Assembly (NCBI GenBank): GCA_021464245.1
Contig: JADCRB010000013.1
Coordinates: 5,458,959-5,522,958 of the forward strand
Direction: 5' to 3'
DNA: 64,000 bases
Source of the DNA: Carallia brachiata
Taxonomy: Eukaryota > Streptophyta > Magnoliopsida > Malpighiales > Rhizophoraceae
The notes under the pieces were generated by a model. It worked only from the letters and a program-made list of their open reading frames with translations, was not told the DNA's origin and did no database searches. Position 1 is the stretch's first letter, and each line of letters opens with the position of its first letter. This document shows positions 1 to 13,585 of this stretch, in pieces. Made by a program: the position numbers and the translations under genes.

Positions 1-2394
1 TATTGCCAAAACAAACCCATGCCTCTATAAAAAGATCTACTAATTAAAAAATAAGCATCTGTGCATGTACGCCATTTAGTGGATATACTTTCTCCGCGTC
101 TCTTAATTCGTCAATAAAGTAGTGAAGTCCATAAACTAAAATACAAAAAAAATTAAATAAATACGTAATAATAAATATAAAATTAATATATAAAATATAA
201 ATTATTAAATTATAAAAATTATTAAATTTAAAAAATAAATTATTAAATTAATTATATATTTTTAACGTATTATAAATTATATATTTACGTAATAAAAAAA
301 AAAAAAAAAAAGAGGGGTAAACATAGGAGCCAAAGCCCCTCACAAATAAAAACATAAAAAAAAAAAAAGCAATCAAAAAGGAAGAAACTGCCAAAAGGGG
401 CCCGCGTGGGTTTGGTAACCTTACACAGTTACACTGCGTCCCCATTTCTCACCTTTGAAACGGCCGCCTTTACGATAGATGCTCTTCATTATCTTTCACA
501 AAATGGCTATTGCCGAGTGGGTCCCACGATTTGACACGTCGGCTGTCTATTATTAGGCTCATTTTCTTTTCTTTCTTTTCTTTTTTTTTTCAGAAAATTT
601 GTATCTTTGGTCGTTGTTGTCGTGTTCCCGACCTCCATAACCTTGTCCCACACGTGTATTTCGATGGGTCCCATGTCTATGAACTTCGGTTTTCGAGCCC
701 ACGTGGCAGTTTCTGGCACAACCCAGTCGGCAGATGATTACATGGTAGATATGCTGCTTCTTGTCAGGAGTTACGCCAAATAAATATTAAAATAATGATA
801 CAATCTTTCTCAAACAAACACAAAAGAATTTTATTTTTTTAAAAAATAGAAAAAACACAAAAGAGTTTAGGAAAAAAAATAAAAAAAATAAAAAGTAAAG
901 TTAACAACAAAGAAATAACGGTCCTCGATTATATTATTATTTTATTTTTGTTATTAAATATATATTTATGTTCTAAATTATTGCTTATAATTTGTATTCA
1001 AACTTGCACCAAATTTTTTTTTAAAACATTAAAACCACATAATTTAAAATAATATATTTGCATTTAATTTACAGCATACATATAAAAATTAATAATTAAT
1101 TCATTAGCCCAGCAGGAAGGAAATTATGAGCTTCTGGTGATTTTGTGGATTTTTGTTAGTTGTAAAATCAGAGTAAATGCTACACGCTTCAGCATAATTA
1201 ATTGATTACTCTGTTAAAAATTTTTAATTAGAAAGAGATACAGATCGAGCAATGCTCCTTCTGTGTACTAGTTTTCATTATTTTAATATATTTTTTTTGA
1301 AAAAATTTTTTTAAAAAAATTTGACACATATTATTTAAATTTTACACTTTAAATTATAAAATAATATTCATTTACTTTTAAGTATTAATTTAATAAAAAA
1401 AAATATAATATAAACTTCGGCTACATGAATTGAAATTTTCTCAATCCATGTAGCCGGGTGCTTTTTGATTTTATATTTAAAAATTAATACCTATGTTTTT
1501 TTAATATGGTATAGTCTTTTAGTTTCCCTCTAACTTAAAAATAGAATTGGAGTGAAGTAAGAGAATATCATCTAAAGTAGTAATTTATTAATGATCTGAT
1601 AAATTTTGTTACGTTTAACTCATGTTTGAGTTTTAGTGTTAACGTTTGGAGTAACACCAACCTCTTTTATTCACAAAACTTGCAGTGCGATATTAGTTCT
1701 AAATTTATTAGTATTATAGTTAACTTGACTGAGTCATACTTAGATTTAATAGTATTTAAGTGATATATCTTTCTATTTAAAAATAATTAAATGAGATATA
1801 ATAACGATAAAAAATTAATTTTAATTTATAAATTTAATGATCAGTATATTTATAATAAATTTTTTTATGGTAAAAAAAACAAGATTTTGGCATTAGAATC
1901 CCAATGTAAACGCAATAAGCCAAGCCAAGAAAGCAAGTCTCTCTCTATCAAGCAGCCCTCTAAAATTATGACAATGAATAGTTCTTTTTATTTCTTTTTT
2001 GTTTATTTGTGTTTAATTTGATTTGAGTTTTCTCCGTCTGTCCCTCTCTACGCCTAGGTTAAACCAAATCCTAAATAGACCCCACCATATAGCCTTGTTG
2101 CCACCTCTATTTCAAGTCCTAATTTGTTCATTTCCTCTCATGGTCCCTTCCATCCATCCATCCGTCCATCCTTTTGTTGGTTTTTTCTATGCTTTCTCTA
2201 CACTTCTATTCTCTCTTTAAAACCAAGACTCAAACAAGAAACATTACTCTTATTACCACCATATCATAGAAACTAACAACCCAAAAACAAGAACTCCCAC
2301 AAAAAGTGTAGAGAGAGAAGAGGAAAGGAAAGCAAGAACAAGAGCCAAAAAAAAAAAATCAAATCTTTCTCTTCATTTTTTTTGGATCTTTCTC
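1..2394. other. AT-rich intergenic DNA and upstream region of the RING gene
   Basis: I see no coding region here. The first 900 bases are very AT-rich with long A runs. A short hairpin lies at 1418-1456 and may be part of a decayed MITE spanning about 1230-1480, because its AT-rich interior resembles that of the element at 9399-9690. The last 200 bases before the RING gene are A- and pyrimidine-rich and probably contain its promoter and 5' UTR; I could not assign a transcription start. Confidence 0.6.
1418..1456. repeat. 15-bp stem hairpin
   Basis: Arms 1418-1432 and 1442-1456 are reverse complements with one mismatch and are separated by a 9-base loop. The outer bases read CGGCTACATG and CATGTAGCCG. 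It sits in AT-rich DNA that resembles the interior of the inverted-repeat element at 9399-9690, so it may be a terminus of a related element rather than a functional RNA structure. Confidence 0.6.
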
Positions 2395-3880
2395 ATGGCT
2401 GTAGAGGCTAGACACCTCAATCTCTTTCCCCCTCAACTTCTAAGCAACAGGTAATTATAGTACTTTTTTTTTTATATCCAATCCATTTTCCTCTCTTTTT
2501 CTTCTTCTTCTTCTTCTTCCTCTCTCTGTTTTGTTTCTGCTTTGTATAATTTGTTGTTTACTTATTGTTTTGAATACCACTAGTCATAAAGTTTAGGAAT
2601 AGACTTATTTCAACTCTTAGTTTCAAGTTTCAAGTTTGATCTTCAGTCCTTGCAAGCCAAAAAAAAGAGTCCCATTACATGATGAATTGATGATTTTGCA
2701 GAGAAATGATGATGAACCCCATGGAAGGAAACACCAGTTTGTTCAATACCCAGATGGGGTACGGCGTGCCATTATCAGGAACTACTACATTAACTGCAGA
2801 AACTTTGCTTCCCAACAATATTTACAGTTCTGTAATGGTAGATTCAATCCCGCAGAAAGCACCGATCAAATCGGAAAGCGGCCTCACGTACAATCTTGCT
2901 GCTGCTGATGCTGCTGCTGCTGCTCAACCGAGAAAGCGCCTTAGAGAATCCTTCAACCCTCTTCTCTTCTCCTATCCAACGCCGCAACCCCTCAAGAACA
3001 ATAATAGCAACCCCTTCTCCTTCCTCGGCGAGGACCTCTCGCTTCAGATCCAACACCAGCAATTCGACATCGATAGCCTCGTTTCTCAACATGTAAGGGC
3101 AATACACCATTCGATTTATCAACTTATAAGTTATGAGAAAAGCGGGTCAAATGACACCAACAACGGCCAGCTCGGCTGGCCGAATTGGTTGATGTGGGTT
3201 TTTGTTTTTGGATCCGTTTTGGGGATGTTCACTGTTTAAAAATTTATACTTTTCCTTCATTTTTCTTTGGGTAGATGGAGAAAGTGAGGATGGAGATGGA
3301 AGTGAAGAGGAAGAGGCAAGCGAGAAGAATAATAGATGCAATGGGGGAAGGGATCATGAAGAGATTGAAGGCCAAAGAAGAGGAAATTGAGAAGATTGAG
3401 AAGCTAAATTGGGCACTCGAAGAGAAAGTCAAGTCCTTGTGCATAGAAAACCAGATATGGAGGGACTTGGCGCAGACCAATGAGGCCACCGCCAATGCTC
3501 TCCGGTCCAACCTCCAACAAGTCATCGCCGCAGCGGCAGTCCCCGGCGGAGGATTAGTGGACGAGACAGAGGCGGGGGCTGCAATGGCGGACGACGCACA
3601 GTCGTGCTGCGGCAGCAGCAACGCTGGTGGTGGTGATGGCGAGAGGCGCACGTTAGCAAACGAGGTGGCGCAGGATAAGGGATGTACAAGTGATTGTAGC
3701 AATAGTAGCAGCAGTAGTAATAGTAGAAGGATGTGCAGGAACTGCAGGAGAGTGGAGTCATGTGTGTTGCTGTTGCCTTGCAGGCACTTGTGCTTGTGCA
3801 CTGCCTGTGGGTCTGCCCTTCAAGCTTGCCCCATCTGCAAATCCACCAAGAATGGTAGCTTTCATGTAAACATGTCTTAA
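2395..3880 (+). CDS. BOI-related RING-type E3 ubiquitin ligase (S-RNase-binding-protein family)
   Basis: Three exons (2395-2450, 2702-3092, 3275-3880) join in phase with GT-AG introns to give 350 residues. The middle (from about residue 150) is a charged coiled coil rich in Lys, Arg and Glu. The C-terminus (about 303-338) is the compact RING typical of this family: CRNC, then LLPCRHLCLC, then CPIC. Arabidopsis BOI and BRG proteins have this order (variable N-terminus, coiled coil, C-terminal RING). They act as ubiquitin ligases that restrain cell death and pathogen responses and also bind DELLA proteins; that role is family knowledge, not shown here. The chosen ATG begins MAVEARHLNLFPPQ, a conserved start in the family, and follows a pyrimidine-rich leader. 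Low-complexity Ala and Ser runs lie before the coil and before the RING. No break is seen. Which BOI/BRG member it matches is not resolved. Confidence 0.9.
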
Positions 3881-6296
3881 TAAGAGTTTATTAGGGTTAT
3901 TAGAATCTGAGTGGCATAGCAATAACCCCACCCAGAAAAAACTGGAGTTTGAAATTAAAAAAAATTAAAAGAAAAAAAAAAAGAACCCTTCTCTCTTATT
4001 GGTTCACTCAAGTACTGTGTTCATTAATTATTTTCTTTAATATTTTTCTTCAATTTTTTTTTTAGCTTTTGTTATGCCGTGATTTATGTCATGAGAGTTA
4101 ACCCATCGCAAGCTTCCTCATCCATCGATTCGGAGGTTGACAGTGAAATCTTTAAAATAATTAGGTCTTAAGTTGATTTAGTGTCCTATAAAATGAGATG
4201 AGACGATGATAACAGATTCGTCTAACCGATTATAATTAAATTTTGGTTACAGATTTTGTTATTGTTAGTCCATAATTCGTTGTTAGTCATTTGGGCAGAA
4301 TTGGGTCTTCATTACCAATCTCCATCTCCTTTCTATAAAGTCTCCTCTTTCTGGGTGCTTGTCGCTCTTTTTTTCCTTTTTCTTCTTATTTTTAAAAATT
4401 TAAGACCAATTACTTGATGAAAGAATAACCAGACAATAAATTTAGAGTTTGAACTCAGAGCTGTTAGAAGGATACGTTTGACAACCAGGGCAATTAAAGA
4501 TGCATTGTTGCAAGTCACTATTCACATGGTCGTGCAATTTATAATGCCTTAACGAGTCACCTATTTAAGTGGGGTTTCATTGTTTGAGCAAAACCCATTG
4601 ACATTGTAGACCAAAGAGAAAAACAATTGGATTATGTCGAAATTGACATTTAACGTCCCAATTTTAGATGCCGTCTCCCATCTGCGATCTGCCATGCAAA
4701 TAATGTTAACAATTCGGTCGAATCTTGACCCCCATTTTCTTTTTCGGAATCTTTACCCTTATTGATATCATTGTGTTGCGTTATCAAAACAATGATGATT
4801 CTCTTTTCAAAAAGGATAAAAGTATGTTTTTAGAAATTTTTTTGTCAAAGTTTTACTTAATTGTAATAAAATTTTAATTTTTTATAATTATATTAATATT
4901 TTTATAATAAAAAAATAAAATATATTATTTTTATTATAAAAATATCATTTTAATTATAAAAAATTAAAATCTTATCGTAATTAAGTAAAATTTCGAACCT
5001 TTTGAAAAATTAATGTTAAACCAGTAATTGCTGGTGTGGATGGCAGGAGTCCGTCACCATTTAATTAGAAATCTCGAATTTAAATTTTTAAAAATATAAT
5101 CGCGTTAAATATTTAATAAAAAATCTTTGTTATTTTAAAATTTTAACTAAATCATCTAAATTAATTAATTTATTAAATTAAATATTAAACCGGTTCAGAT
5201 AAAAGAAAAAAATTAATTTCGAACTGCACAAATCATGTGTGGATGGTGGGTGGGATGATGCGCATGTGCTATTTTTCTATTCGGAAAAGTGGAGATTGGA
5301 CTTTGGATTTGTACTTGTACGGCTAAATTTAGAAGTGGTGGTGACGTAGGTGTGGGTCCCAGTTTCACAGGAGGACACATATGCCCCAGTAACCCGACAA
5401 GATGATAGAAATCAACTCAAATAGATATTCACGAGAACTCAAGTACGCGTAGTCGCTCCGCAAATCATATATAGAATGCATAAAAGATATTATATTATAT
5501 TAAAAAATATGAAATTCTTGTGATCTGTATTATTTTTTAATATTTTTTATATATTAGATAAAATATTATTTATATATTATAAAATATTATTTATATATTA
5601 TAAAATATTATTTTATATAATATAAAAAAGACTCCTGTCTATCTGTGTTCAGTGTAAATTTTCGTTTATTGACAATTATTGTTATTAGCTATAATAATAA
5701 TGATAAAAAATAACAATAAATAATAGTAAATGGGGAGAAAGAAATGGAGCGCGTCTGTGCACGGCAGTGGAGCAGCGAGTGGAGTCAACTGAGGGAAACA
5801 AAGTGAAAGCGACAGGCGTGAGGCAAAAGCTGACACGTAGAACGCGCGAAAATGTCGCTGTTATTCTGCTGCTCCAGTCCCTCAGCTTTTACAGAAAAAA
5901 ATGGACCCACTTTTTTTTATTTCTTTTGTGGATGCGCTTGGTAGATCTACATAAATGTAGCTCTGATTTTTGAAAAAAAAAATAAAAATAATATATGAAT
6001 ATAAATTAAGGAGATATAAATAAATATATAATTTATTAAATAATATTTAACTATTTATTTTTTAATTTTTTTAAATTCAATAATTAAATAAACACTGAGT
6101 TTTGCTTGGATGATTGTGAAGCGTTACTTCGAACATCTAAATTAACGGTTTGAAACTTAGGCACGATGCTTACTTTCCTATCTTTTTATTGTTGAATTAT
6201 TAGTTTTGATGGATAAATAAAAAAAATTAATTATTAAATATTTATATTATATTAATCATATTTTGATTTCACCTAATATATATATTAAAAGGAAAA
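3881..6296. other. Intergenic, no gene seen; contains one AT-rich inverted repeat
   Basis: About 2.4 kb without convincing coding sequence. The first 200 bases are probably the 3' UTR of the RING gene. An AT-rich inverted repeat lies at about 4850-4990. Short tandem AT repeats occur at about 5560-5610. The 68-codon frame at 5767-5973 has no recognisable domain. Confidence 0.6.
4850..4990. repeat. AT-rich hairpin (MITE-like inverted repeat)
   Basis: The left half starts TTTTACTTAATT and the right half ends AATTAAGTAAAAT. Reading inward the two arms match as reverse complements for roughly 70 bases with a few mismatches (both contain TTTTAATTTTTTATAATTA). This is the shape of a small non-autonomous DNA transposon. 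I could not define a target-site duplication, so the superfamily is open. Confidence 0.65.
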
Positions 6297-7068
6297 CTAA
6301 TAGGAATATGAAATAAAACAGATTTATGCATATCTTTTTTTAAAAATAAAAAAATTATAAGTATATTGATCGTTACATTAAGACCATGATCATTTATTAA
6401 TGTTCTTTTTAATTTTATCTGTGTTAATGGATATTAAATTCAATATTATGCTCTCAATAAAAATCTTCATTTATTACGAATACACGACGATAAAAAATTT
6501 CAAATTCAAACTAATACAAAAAAAAAATACATATCAAATTACTAGCTAAATTATTGCGTTGAGTCGGACATTGCAGATATTAGTACGTCTACACAAATGT
6601 TTTTAAAAACATTCACACCGACTTGTTTAAATCTCAGTGTGAATGAGTCGATAGCTGGTTGATCTTACCTAACTTACGTATGCTAATAGGAACATGAAAT
6701 AAAACAAATTTATGGCTATTATACATTGCACATATTACCTTTTTTTAACGTCAAAAAATTTCAATTATGTTGTGTATTAAATTGAGACCGTGATCATTCA
6801 TTAATGTTTTTTTTATCTTGATTAGTGTTAACGAATTTTAAATCTAATCTTATATTCTCAATATAAATCTTTGTTTATTAAGGATATAAAACAGTAAAAA
6901 GATTCAAATTTGAACTAATAAAAAGAAACTCATCATCAAATTACTAATTAAATTATCATTTGAGTCGGTTATTGCACATATTACTACGTCTTCACAAATT
7001 TTTTTTGAAAAAATGTTTTTAAAAAATTCACACCGACTTGTGAATGAGTCGATAGTTGGCGAATCACC
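6297..7068. repeat. Diverged tandem duplication, unit about 386 bp
   Basis: Two direct copies lie side by side, starting at 6297 and 6683. Both begin CTAATAGGAA(T/C)ATGAAATAAAAC. Both contain, in the same order, a segment ending GACC(A/G)TGATCATT(T/C)ATTAATG, then CACACCGACTTG, then GAGTCGATAG. They differ by many substitutions and small indels, so the duplication is not recent. I see no coding capacity. Confidence 0.8.
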
Positions 7069-7281
7069 ATTAACTTAATCAAATATATGAAGACGGTAAT
7101 GCCTTAAATCTTTTTTTTTTTTTTTTTGGGTTAGAAATGTTTTAATTCTAATTATATGAATGAACGAAAAACATTACAAAAAAAAAATTGATGATGAGAC
7201 GTCTAACAGGGGGCCACAGCCGGCTAAGGCCATGGCGTGTGCAAGCTTGTTTGAAAGTAGCCAGATGGTGCTGGAAGTGGT

Positions 7282-7315
<34 letters not shown>

Positions 7316-9398
7316 CAACAACATATTATTCGATTGAATGTGGCTCGTCGTGAGCACGTTAATTTTTGTGCTTTCCCTCTTTTGTCACCATCAACAGGGA
7401 CTCGAGGAGGAAAGTACCACGATTGTCTCCTCATTTCTGTCTTCACTTATATAGAGTAAGATATAATGGTTATCTTTACAAGTTTCTGAAATGAATTTCA
7501 TGTATATAAGTTAATGTGGCTTCTCATTTTCTTTGGCGCACAAGCATATATAATTAATGATTTATAATATTACCGCCGCTTGCATGGTCACGCTAAAGGG
7601 ACTTGATTCTGCTATGATGTTACCAGCTTGAGTTTTAGTTTTAGCAAACAATAGGACTAAAAATACGCGATTTCTATTAGGTTTTGAATGAAGAGATGAT
7701 GCTTATCAAATTTTCAGAATTTTGCTCTCGAGAGAGTTCGGTATAGATATATAATCCAGCTTATTTGGTGTCAGATTCTCCCGCAATCTTTCTTAATAGA
7801 TTTGTAGGAAGTTATCTATGCCTATGTATTTTGTTCTAAAAAAAGATATAAAATATTGTACATATGTGTGTTAATGTGAGGAATATTGAACTACTTCTAT
7901 ACACAATAATACGTGTTTATCATCAGATTATTATGACTTTTAATTGCTATGATTAAACCAAGACGCTTAATTTTATCAATTTGCACAGCCCATACAAACG
8001 CATAAAGAAATATTGAAAAAGAATAGGCCAAAAAGGTTAATATTTGGGATTGAAAATCTTTAGCTATGTAGGTTTTAATCTACCAAAGAAGGCGAAAACA
8101 CTCATATTAAGAAATTTTTTTCCTTAAAAAAAAAATGGATTTATCATCCAATATAATTCAATGAGAGATTTTGTGATACACGTGTGTTCTTATGCATAAA
8201 CAAATGCTTTTATTGTTTGTTTATTTAATCGTGCAAAAAAAAATTTTTGGTGAGATTTTTTAAATAAAATAAAAGTGATATATTTTATTAGATGACTTAA
8301 TTAAAAAAATAATTAATTAACTGTTAAATACTATTAAATAAATTATATAACTATTTTTAAATAATATAATATATAATTAAATAGTGAAATCCTTATAGAA
8401 AATAATTGTAAAATTGAACGAGTAGGAGAGTAGAGTAATTGGATTTGGATTGGACGTATCATGAAATGAAAAGGTGGAGATTCTTGGTTGTTGTACCACT
8501 ACTGTGCTCTAAATGTGAACACCATGTTCACATGTATTACCTTTGGAGATGCCTTTGTTTCTATTGATTTAGTTAACAGAGAAAAAGATGTTTCAAGGTG
8601 CGAGTTGGCTATTCATGAATCACATGCATGGACTTGTTCTACTATTTATTGATTGAGATTTGAGATAAAATCTCAAACAGCTCCAAATAGGACATAGAAA
8701 ATCTCTAGTTCTAGATGGAACATAGGATTCAAAATCAAGGTTGAGATTAATGATAATATATAATGGAAACCAGAAGTTGGAATCATTAGATCAGCATTTA
8801 GAGCTTTCTGGGTTTTAATTTTCGATTCAAACAATTTATAATTACATAATGTCTCACTATATATTAGGAAGGGATCTACTCCCTTAAAACTTTTTTTTTT
8901 TTTTACATATACTCTACACATGACCTTCACATTAAATCAAACTAATTGGGTGGATGGACGATCCAATTATAAAATTGAGTTTGAAAAAAAGGCCACAAGT
9001 TTTAGAAAGAGATATATAATTTGGCTAAAAAATAAGTTTATAAAATAATTCGAGTTTTCTTGATAAAATTTACAACAATTATAGTAGAATGTACAATAAA
9101 TATTAATATATTATAGAACCTGCAACTAGGCGTGGAAAAATGCAAAAACTATGGAATTAAACATCATTGCACTCTTTTTATGACTTGTTGCAAAATTTTA
9201 TAGTTACTGTTACACATGCTTTCATATTTAAGCCTTGTTCATCAACTTTTATAGTTTAAAATTAACCTCAACATAAATAAGATAAGCCTAAGAATAAAAA
9301 TCCAAATGAATGGTCTTCTTCAATTGGGTACATATGTTACATATGGCTCCAAAATAGTCCCCATCTGATCTGCCTTGTATTTACAAAAAAAAAAGGTT
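7069..9398. other. Intergenic, no gene seen
   Basis: About 2.3 kb of AT-rich DNA. A compound trinucleotide repeat (ATA then ACA units) lies at about 7286-7323; overlapping reverse-strand frames through it are repeat artefacts. Nothing else supports a gene. Confidence 0.6.
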
Positions 9399-9690
9399 CT
9401 GCACCGTATGGCAAGCATCCGGACTGACTAGAAAATGCAACCCAGTGCATTTAAAGTGCATCCGTATTGAATTTTTCAAGATTTTTTTTTAAAAAAAATA
9501 TTTAAAATATATTATATAAGGTCTATATTCTAAATTTTAAAATAATATTCATTTAATTTTAAATTTTAAATTTATAAATTTTTTAAAAATATTTTTTTTA
9601 ATAAATTGAATACACTTACATTTTAAATGCATGTGATTACATTTTAAAAGAGACATCGCGACAACTTGTCCGGAGCCCCTTTCGGTGCAC
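9399..9690. mobile_element. Small inverted-repeat element (MITE or foldback remnant)
   Basis: The left end reads TGCACCG followed about 15 bases later by CCGGAC. The right end is the mirror image: GTCCGG then CGGTGCAC at 9683-9690. The interior is AT-rich, and a comparable interior occurs near 1300-1420. Both ends also carry gapped matches further in. No clear target-site duplication was found, so the superfamily is not assigned. Confidence 0.55.
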
Positions 9691-12600
9691 TATCGTTGCT
9701 CATTGACAAAAGTTTTTCCAGGTTGTTTACAAGTCATCTTCAATTCAATTCATTCAACCAATTTTCAACATCAGCCCTCAAATTTGTCCAACTAGTGGGC
9801 CAATTCCCCCCTTAAAAAAAGCTTTTTCGTTGATGATTTTGTTTGTAGGGTCCCATCAAAATGGCCCCCACAAGATCAGGACCATCTGTCCTTTTTATGA
9901 CCAGCATGCACTCCCACCCAAACATGTGAATCTGATACCAAGTTGCCACCCCCACCAATATTTTATTATCAACTCATTACAAAATTGAATTTTGTAAACT
10001 TATTGGGAAGGCACTTTGCCAAAGGGTATCAAATTATGGGGAAAAAAAATCCTGTTCGACAGATTAGTGGTAATGATGTTAAGATGAAATTTGGATTATT
10101 TTATTCATATCTAGGAGTATGATTAACCACCAAATATAAAAGGCCTTTTTTTTTTTTTTGGGCCCAGGAATCATAATCAAAAGCTAGTGGAACAATATAT
10201 ACTAGAAAAAGAAATTATTCTGCTTTTGATGTGCACTCAAAAGTTGTATGTTTTTCTTTGGAGCATTTTGCAACATCATAATGGCCACTACCCTGGATGA
10301 TGGCCTCAATGCATATGATCTATCAAAATTGATTACTCTTCTTTTGGCTTGAATTTAATGTCCACTTGCACTTTCAGCCTCTGAACTTTCTAGGAATTTT
10401 CTGTCCAATTTTGTCTCTAGCCTCACACCAAGAAAGACCTTGACATAACCCCTTCAAATTAAAATAACAATAATTATGACAATAATAATTTCTGAATTTT
10501 TTTCTGCTTCTCTCTCTGGACTTCTTTATTCATTTTTCATGTTAAACAAATCTTTAAGGACTTGATGAAGGTTGTCCCTCTGAATCCACACACTTTGCTG
10601 CCAACTCACAGGTTTCCCACTATGTTAGCCTTCTTAAAATATTTCTTTGGATTCTGCTTTCCCCTGGTACGTGGAATTTTGGATTGTTTTGTCCCTTCTA
10701 TTTAATTTTTTTGATAAGGACTATTCTTTTTTTTTTGTTCTAAATTTAATGTAATTTGTACTTATTTTCTCTTGGATTGCTGTATCTTAAAATTTTCACA
10801 ACTGAATCACATGTAGGATGTAAGAATGCCTACCCAAATCATCCAATAAGCCAAATAAGCCATTGAACTGACCAATTTGTTTGGTTTCATAGTTGTCCAT
10901 TCACTATTTAATTTGCCACCAAATCCCTTGCCGTATCAAAAATAAATGACACGAAAAGATTGGTACAATAGTCAATTCCAATAAAATGTCAATGGAAAGG
11001 CAGTTCCATTGTCATCAATGAAAAAAAATTAGGTCACTATCACGCCCTTGTCACAATCTTTCAAGCATGGAGGTTGGCCATGAAAGTTACAATATTTCCA
11101 AAAAGATAATATCATTAGGATGCATCTTAGTTGCTTAGAAGGAACACCCTAGGCAACAATTAACCTAAAACGTATTCTATTTTTGCTTTTGCTTTACTTG
11201 GATACAAATCTATGGATGTCACATTTGGTTGACAAAATAATGGAAATTTACATTTGACTATACACCTTAGATTGTTAGTTCAAAAATGGAACTTTATTTG
11301 ACAGGCAAGTAACCAAAGCTGAAAAAAAAATCAAATTAATAAATTACGTTAGTGGACGGCCGATTTCTTGTTCTTCTACATTGGTATAAAATATGAAAAT
11401 TTGTTTAACAACGTGCGGTGGCATGGGACATCTTCATCGTTATCTTATTAATGGAACTTTTCGCTTTTGAGTCCATCTATCTTCATTTAAGTATAAATGA
11501 TTCGTGTTTTATGAGACTACAAAATTAGATTTATACCACAATAGTTGAAACTTATATTTCTACCGTAAAAGTTTCAGATTCTAATTTAAAAAGAAAATAA
11601 ACAAGACTTCATGTAGTATAAGAAAACTGGTCGGATCCAATTGAACAGACAAGTCAATTGTTTAAACTGCCAAGCCGACTAGATCGATTCAAATCAAGGA
11701 TCAATTGATCATATATGTTATTGAAAATTCAAATGTTATCTTATGGCATGCCTTTTGCGATACATATATATGTTTAAGTTAAGTCAACTCTCTTTCTCTC
11801 GAACAATTTCTTCTCCTCGCAATTGTAGGATTTGAATAGGCCATTTGCTCAATCTAAAAGATTGTATTCTTTTTTTCTCCCTTTTCTTTCCGAATATAAC
11901 CAAAGCACAAACCTAACATGAAGCTGACGTGAGAATGAATTCTTGCAATTAAAAAAAACATAGTGGATTGATGGCAAATTACAAGTTCAATTCATGTCAC
12001 ACACCACCAATTGCCTACGGTTGCATGGTTAGGATAAGATGGGTCCCGTGTAGTTCCATCATTAAATTTTATTCCATTAATTGTGACCGTTTCTGCTCAA
12101 CTAGATTATATATTTGTTGCTGTAAAGAAAGCACCAAGTGTTAAATAAAGGCTAATTAATTGAGGTTGTCAAGAGGGAATTAAGAACTGATTTTGGTTAT
12201 GGAATGGCACAAGTGGTGGTGTCATTGCGTGCTTTTGAATTGGCTGAGTGGTTCATCGCACCTTGGAATCCCAACTCCCAAACTTGAGAAATTATTTCCT
12301 AAATAGATCTTGTCAATTTGTGCTCATATGTGCAGATAAAACTTATGTCGACATGTTCAACATTCAATACTAAATTGATGGTCGCTTCAATCAATGAAAA
12401 TATGAGACAAAAAATTGAACGCATTCGTTATAAGGACGCTAAAAATTGACGCAAGACAAGTACAAACCCATGTTATATTATTACAATTGCTAAATACATA
12501 TATATTTATGATATTGTCATTATAATTGACTAGAAATATACAATCAATAGTTATTATAGTATAATATATGTGCTCGCGTCTGTCTTACATTAACTTGTGG

Positions 12601-13576
12601 GACAGTTGTAAAAAATGAATTTAGAAAGAACGACGCAATTTTGCCACATATCGTTATACATAATTAATGAACAAATCAAGAAGGCTATTAAAAAATAAAA
12701 AGAAGGAAGAAATTGATGCAATTTTGTTTTTGGGAAAACAACCCTTTAGTTTTTACATTTGGTTTTGACCTTTTAATCTTCCATAAATATATCCTTGTGC
12801 AGTTGTGCTACATCAAAATTTTTTTACTTTTTTTGAGTTCATCCACAAAACTCTCAAATAGTTTAAATAATTCGTCGCCTGTACATCAACCATATATTTG
12901 CAGTGGAAAGGCAACCCATAAACACACAAACACACAACCCCATGTGTGCCTCTTGTGAAAATGAGATGTGAATAAATTTATATAACCCAAATTCAATGCC
13001 TTGGTCCCTCCAATCTATAGAATCAGGCATCCAATCGTTCATGTGGGTCAGCATATTCTTCGATCTAACATTTTCTCCTCTACCATCCAATAACTTTTGG
13101 TGTGACTGCAGCAATAGATATGCATGAAAACAAAAGATCCAGTTTATTGTCAATTGAAATAATTAAATGCCATATGCTCCAATTCATCGTCACGTACACA
13201 CTAGGCACCCACGGCCAACCATATGCCGACGACTAGGACAGTGACACTTGACCCAATGAGCAATCTTTTACATAACACACAAACAACCCCAAGTTGTCCT
13301 AGGTCCATGCCGTTGCCTGTTTTTTTGAATATGTCTCTCTTTATTTTTCCTTTTTTTTTTTTTCACAGATACGTGTTCAGAGAAAATGTTAATAGTGCAA
13401 AGAATTACTAATTTTATGCAACCACAATAAACTATGACAATAAAAGAAATATATTTTATTATTTTTTTTTACAAAATATCAATGTGTTTACGTGAAATTA
13501 AAGATTTGTTACATTTTGACTTATTGTCGGGTACAAAAGTTAGGCATTTTTATTTGGATGGGTTTTTTTTTTTTTG
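9691..13576. other. Long intergenic stretch, no gene seen
   Basis: Nearly 3.9 kb. Both strands give only short frames of about 60-96 codons without recognisable domains, including 12713-12958 (+) and 12863-13153 (-), which overlap each other. Poly-T and AT-rich runs are frequent. A short word near 12240 resembles a tRNA A box but there is no matching B box or cloverleaf, so I do not call a tRNA. Confidence 0.55.
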
Positions 13577-13585
13577 TTTTTTTTA

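Noticed and set aside
12230..12290. tRNA-like word GGCTGAGTGGTTCATCGC
   Set aside because: Only an A box-like word is present. No B box at the right distance and no acceptor or anticodon stems could be paired.
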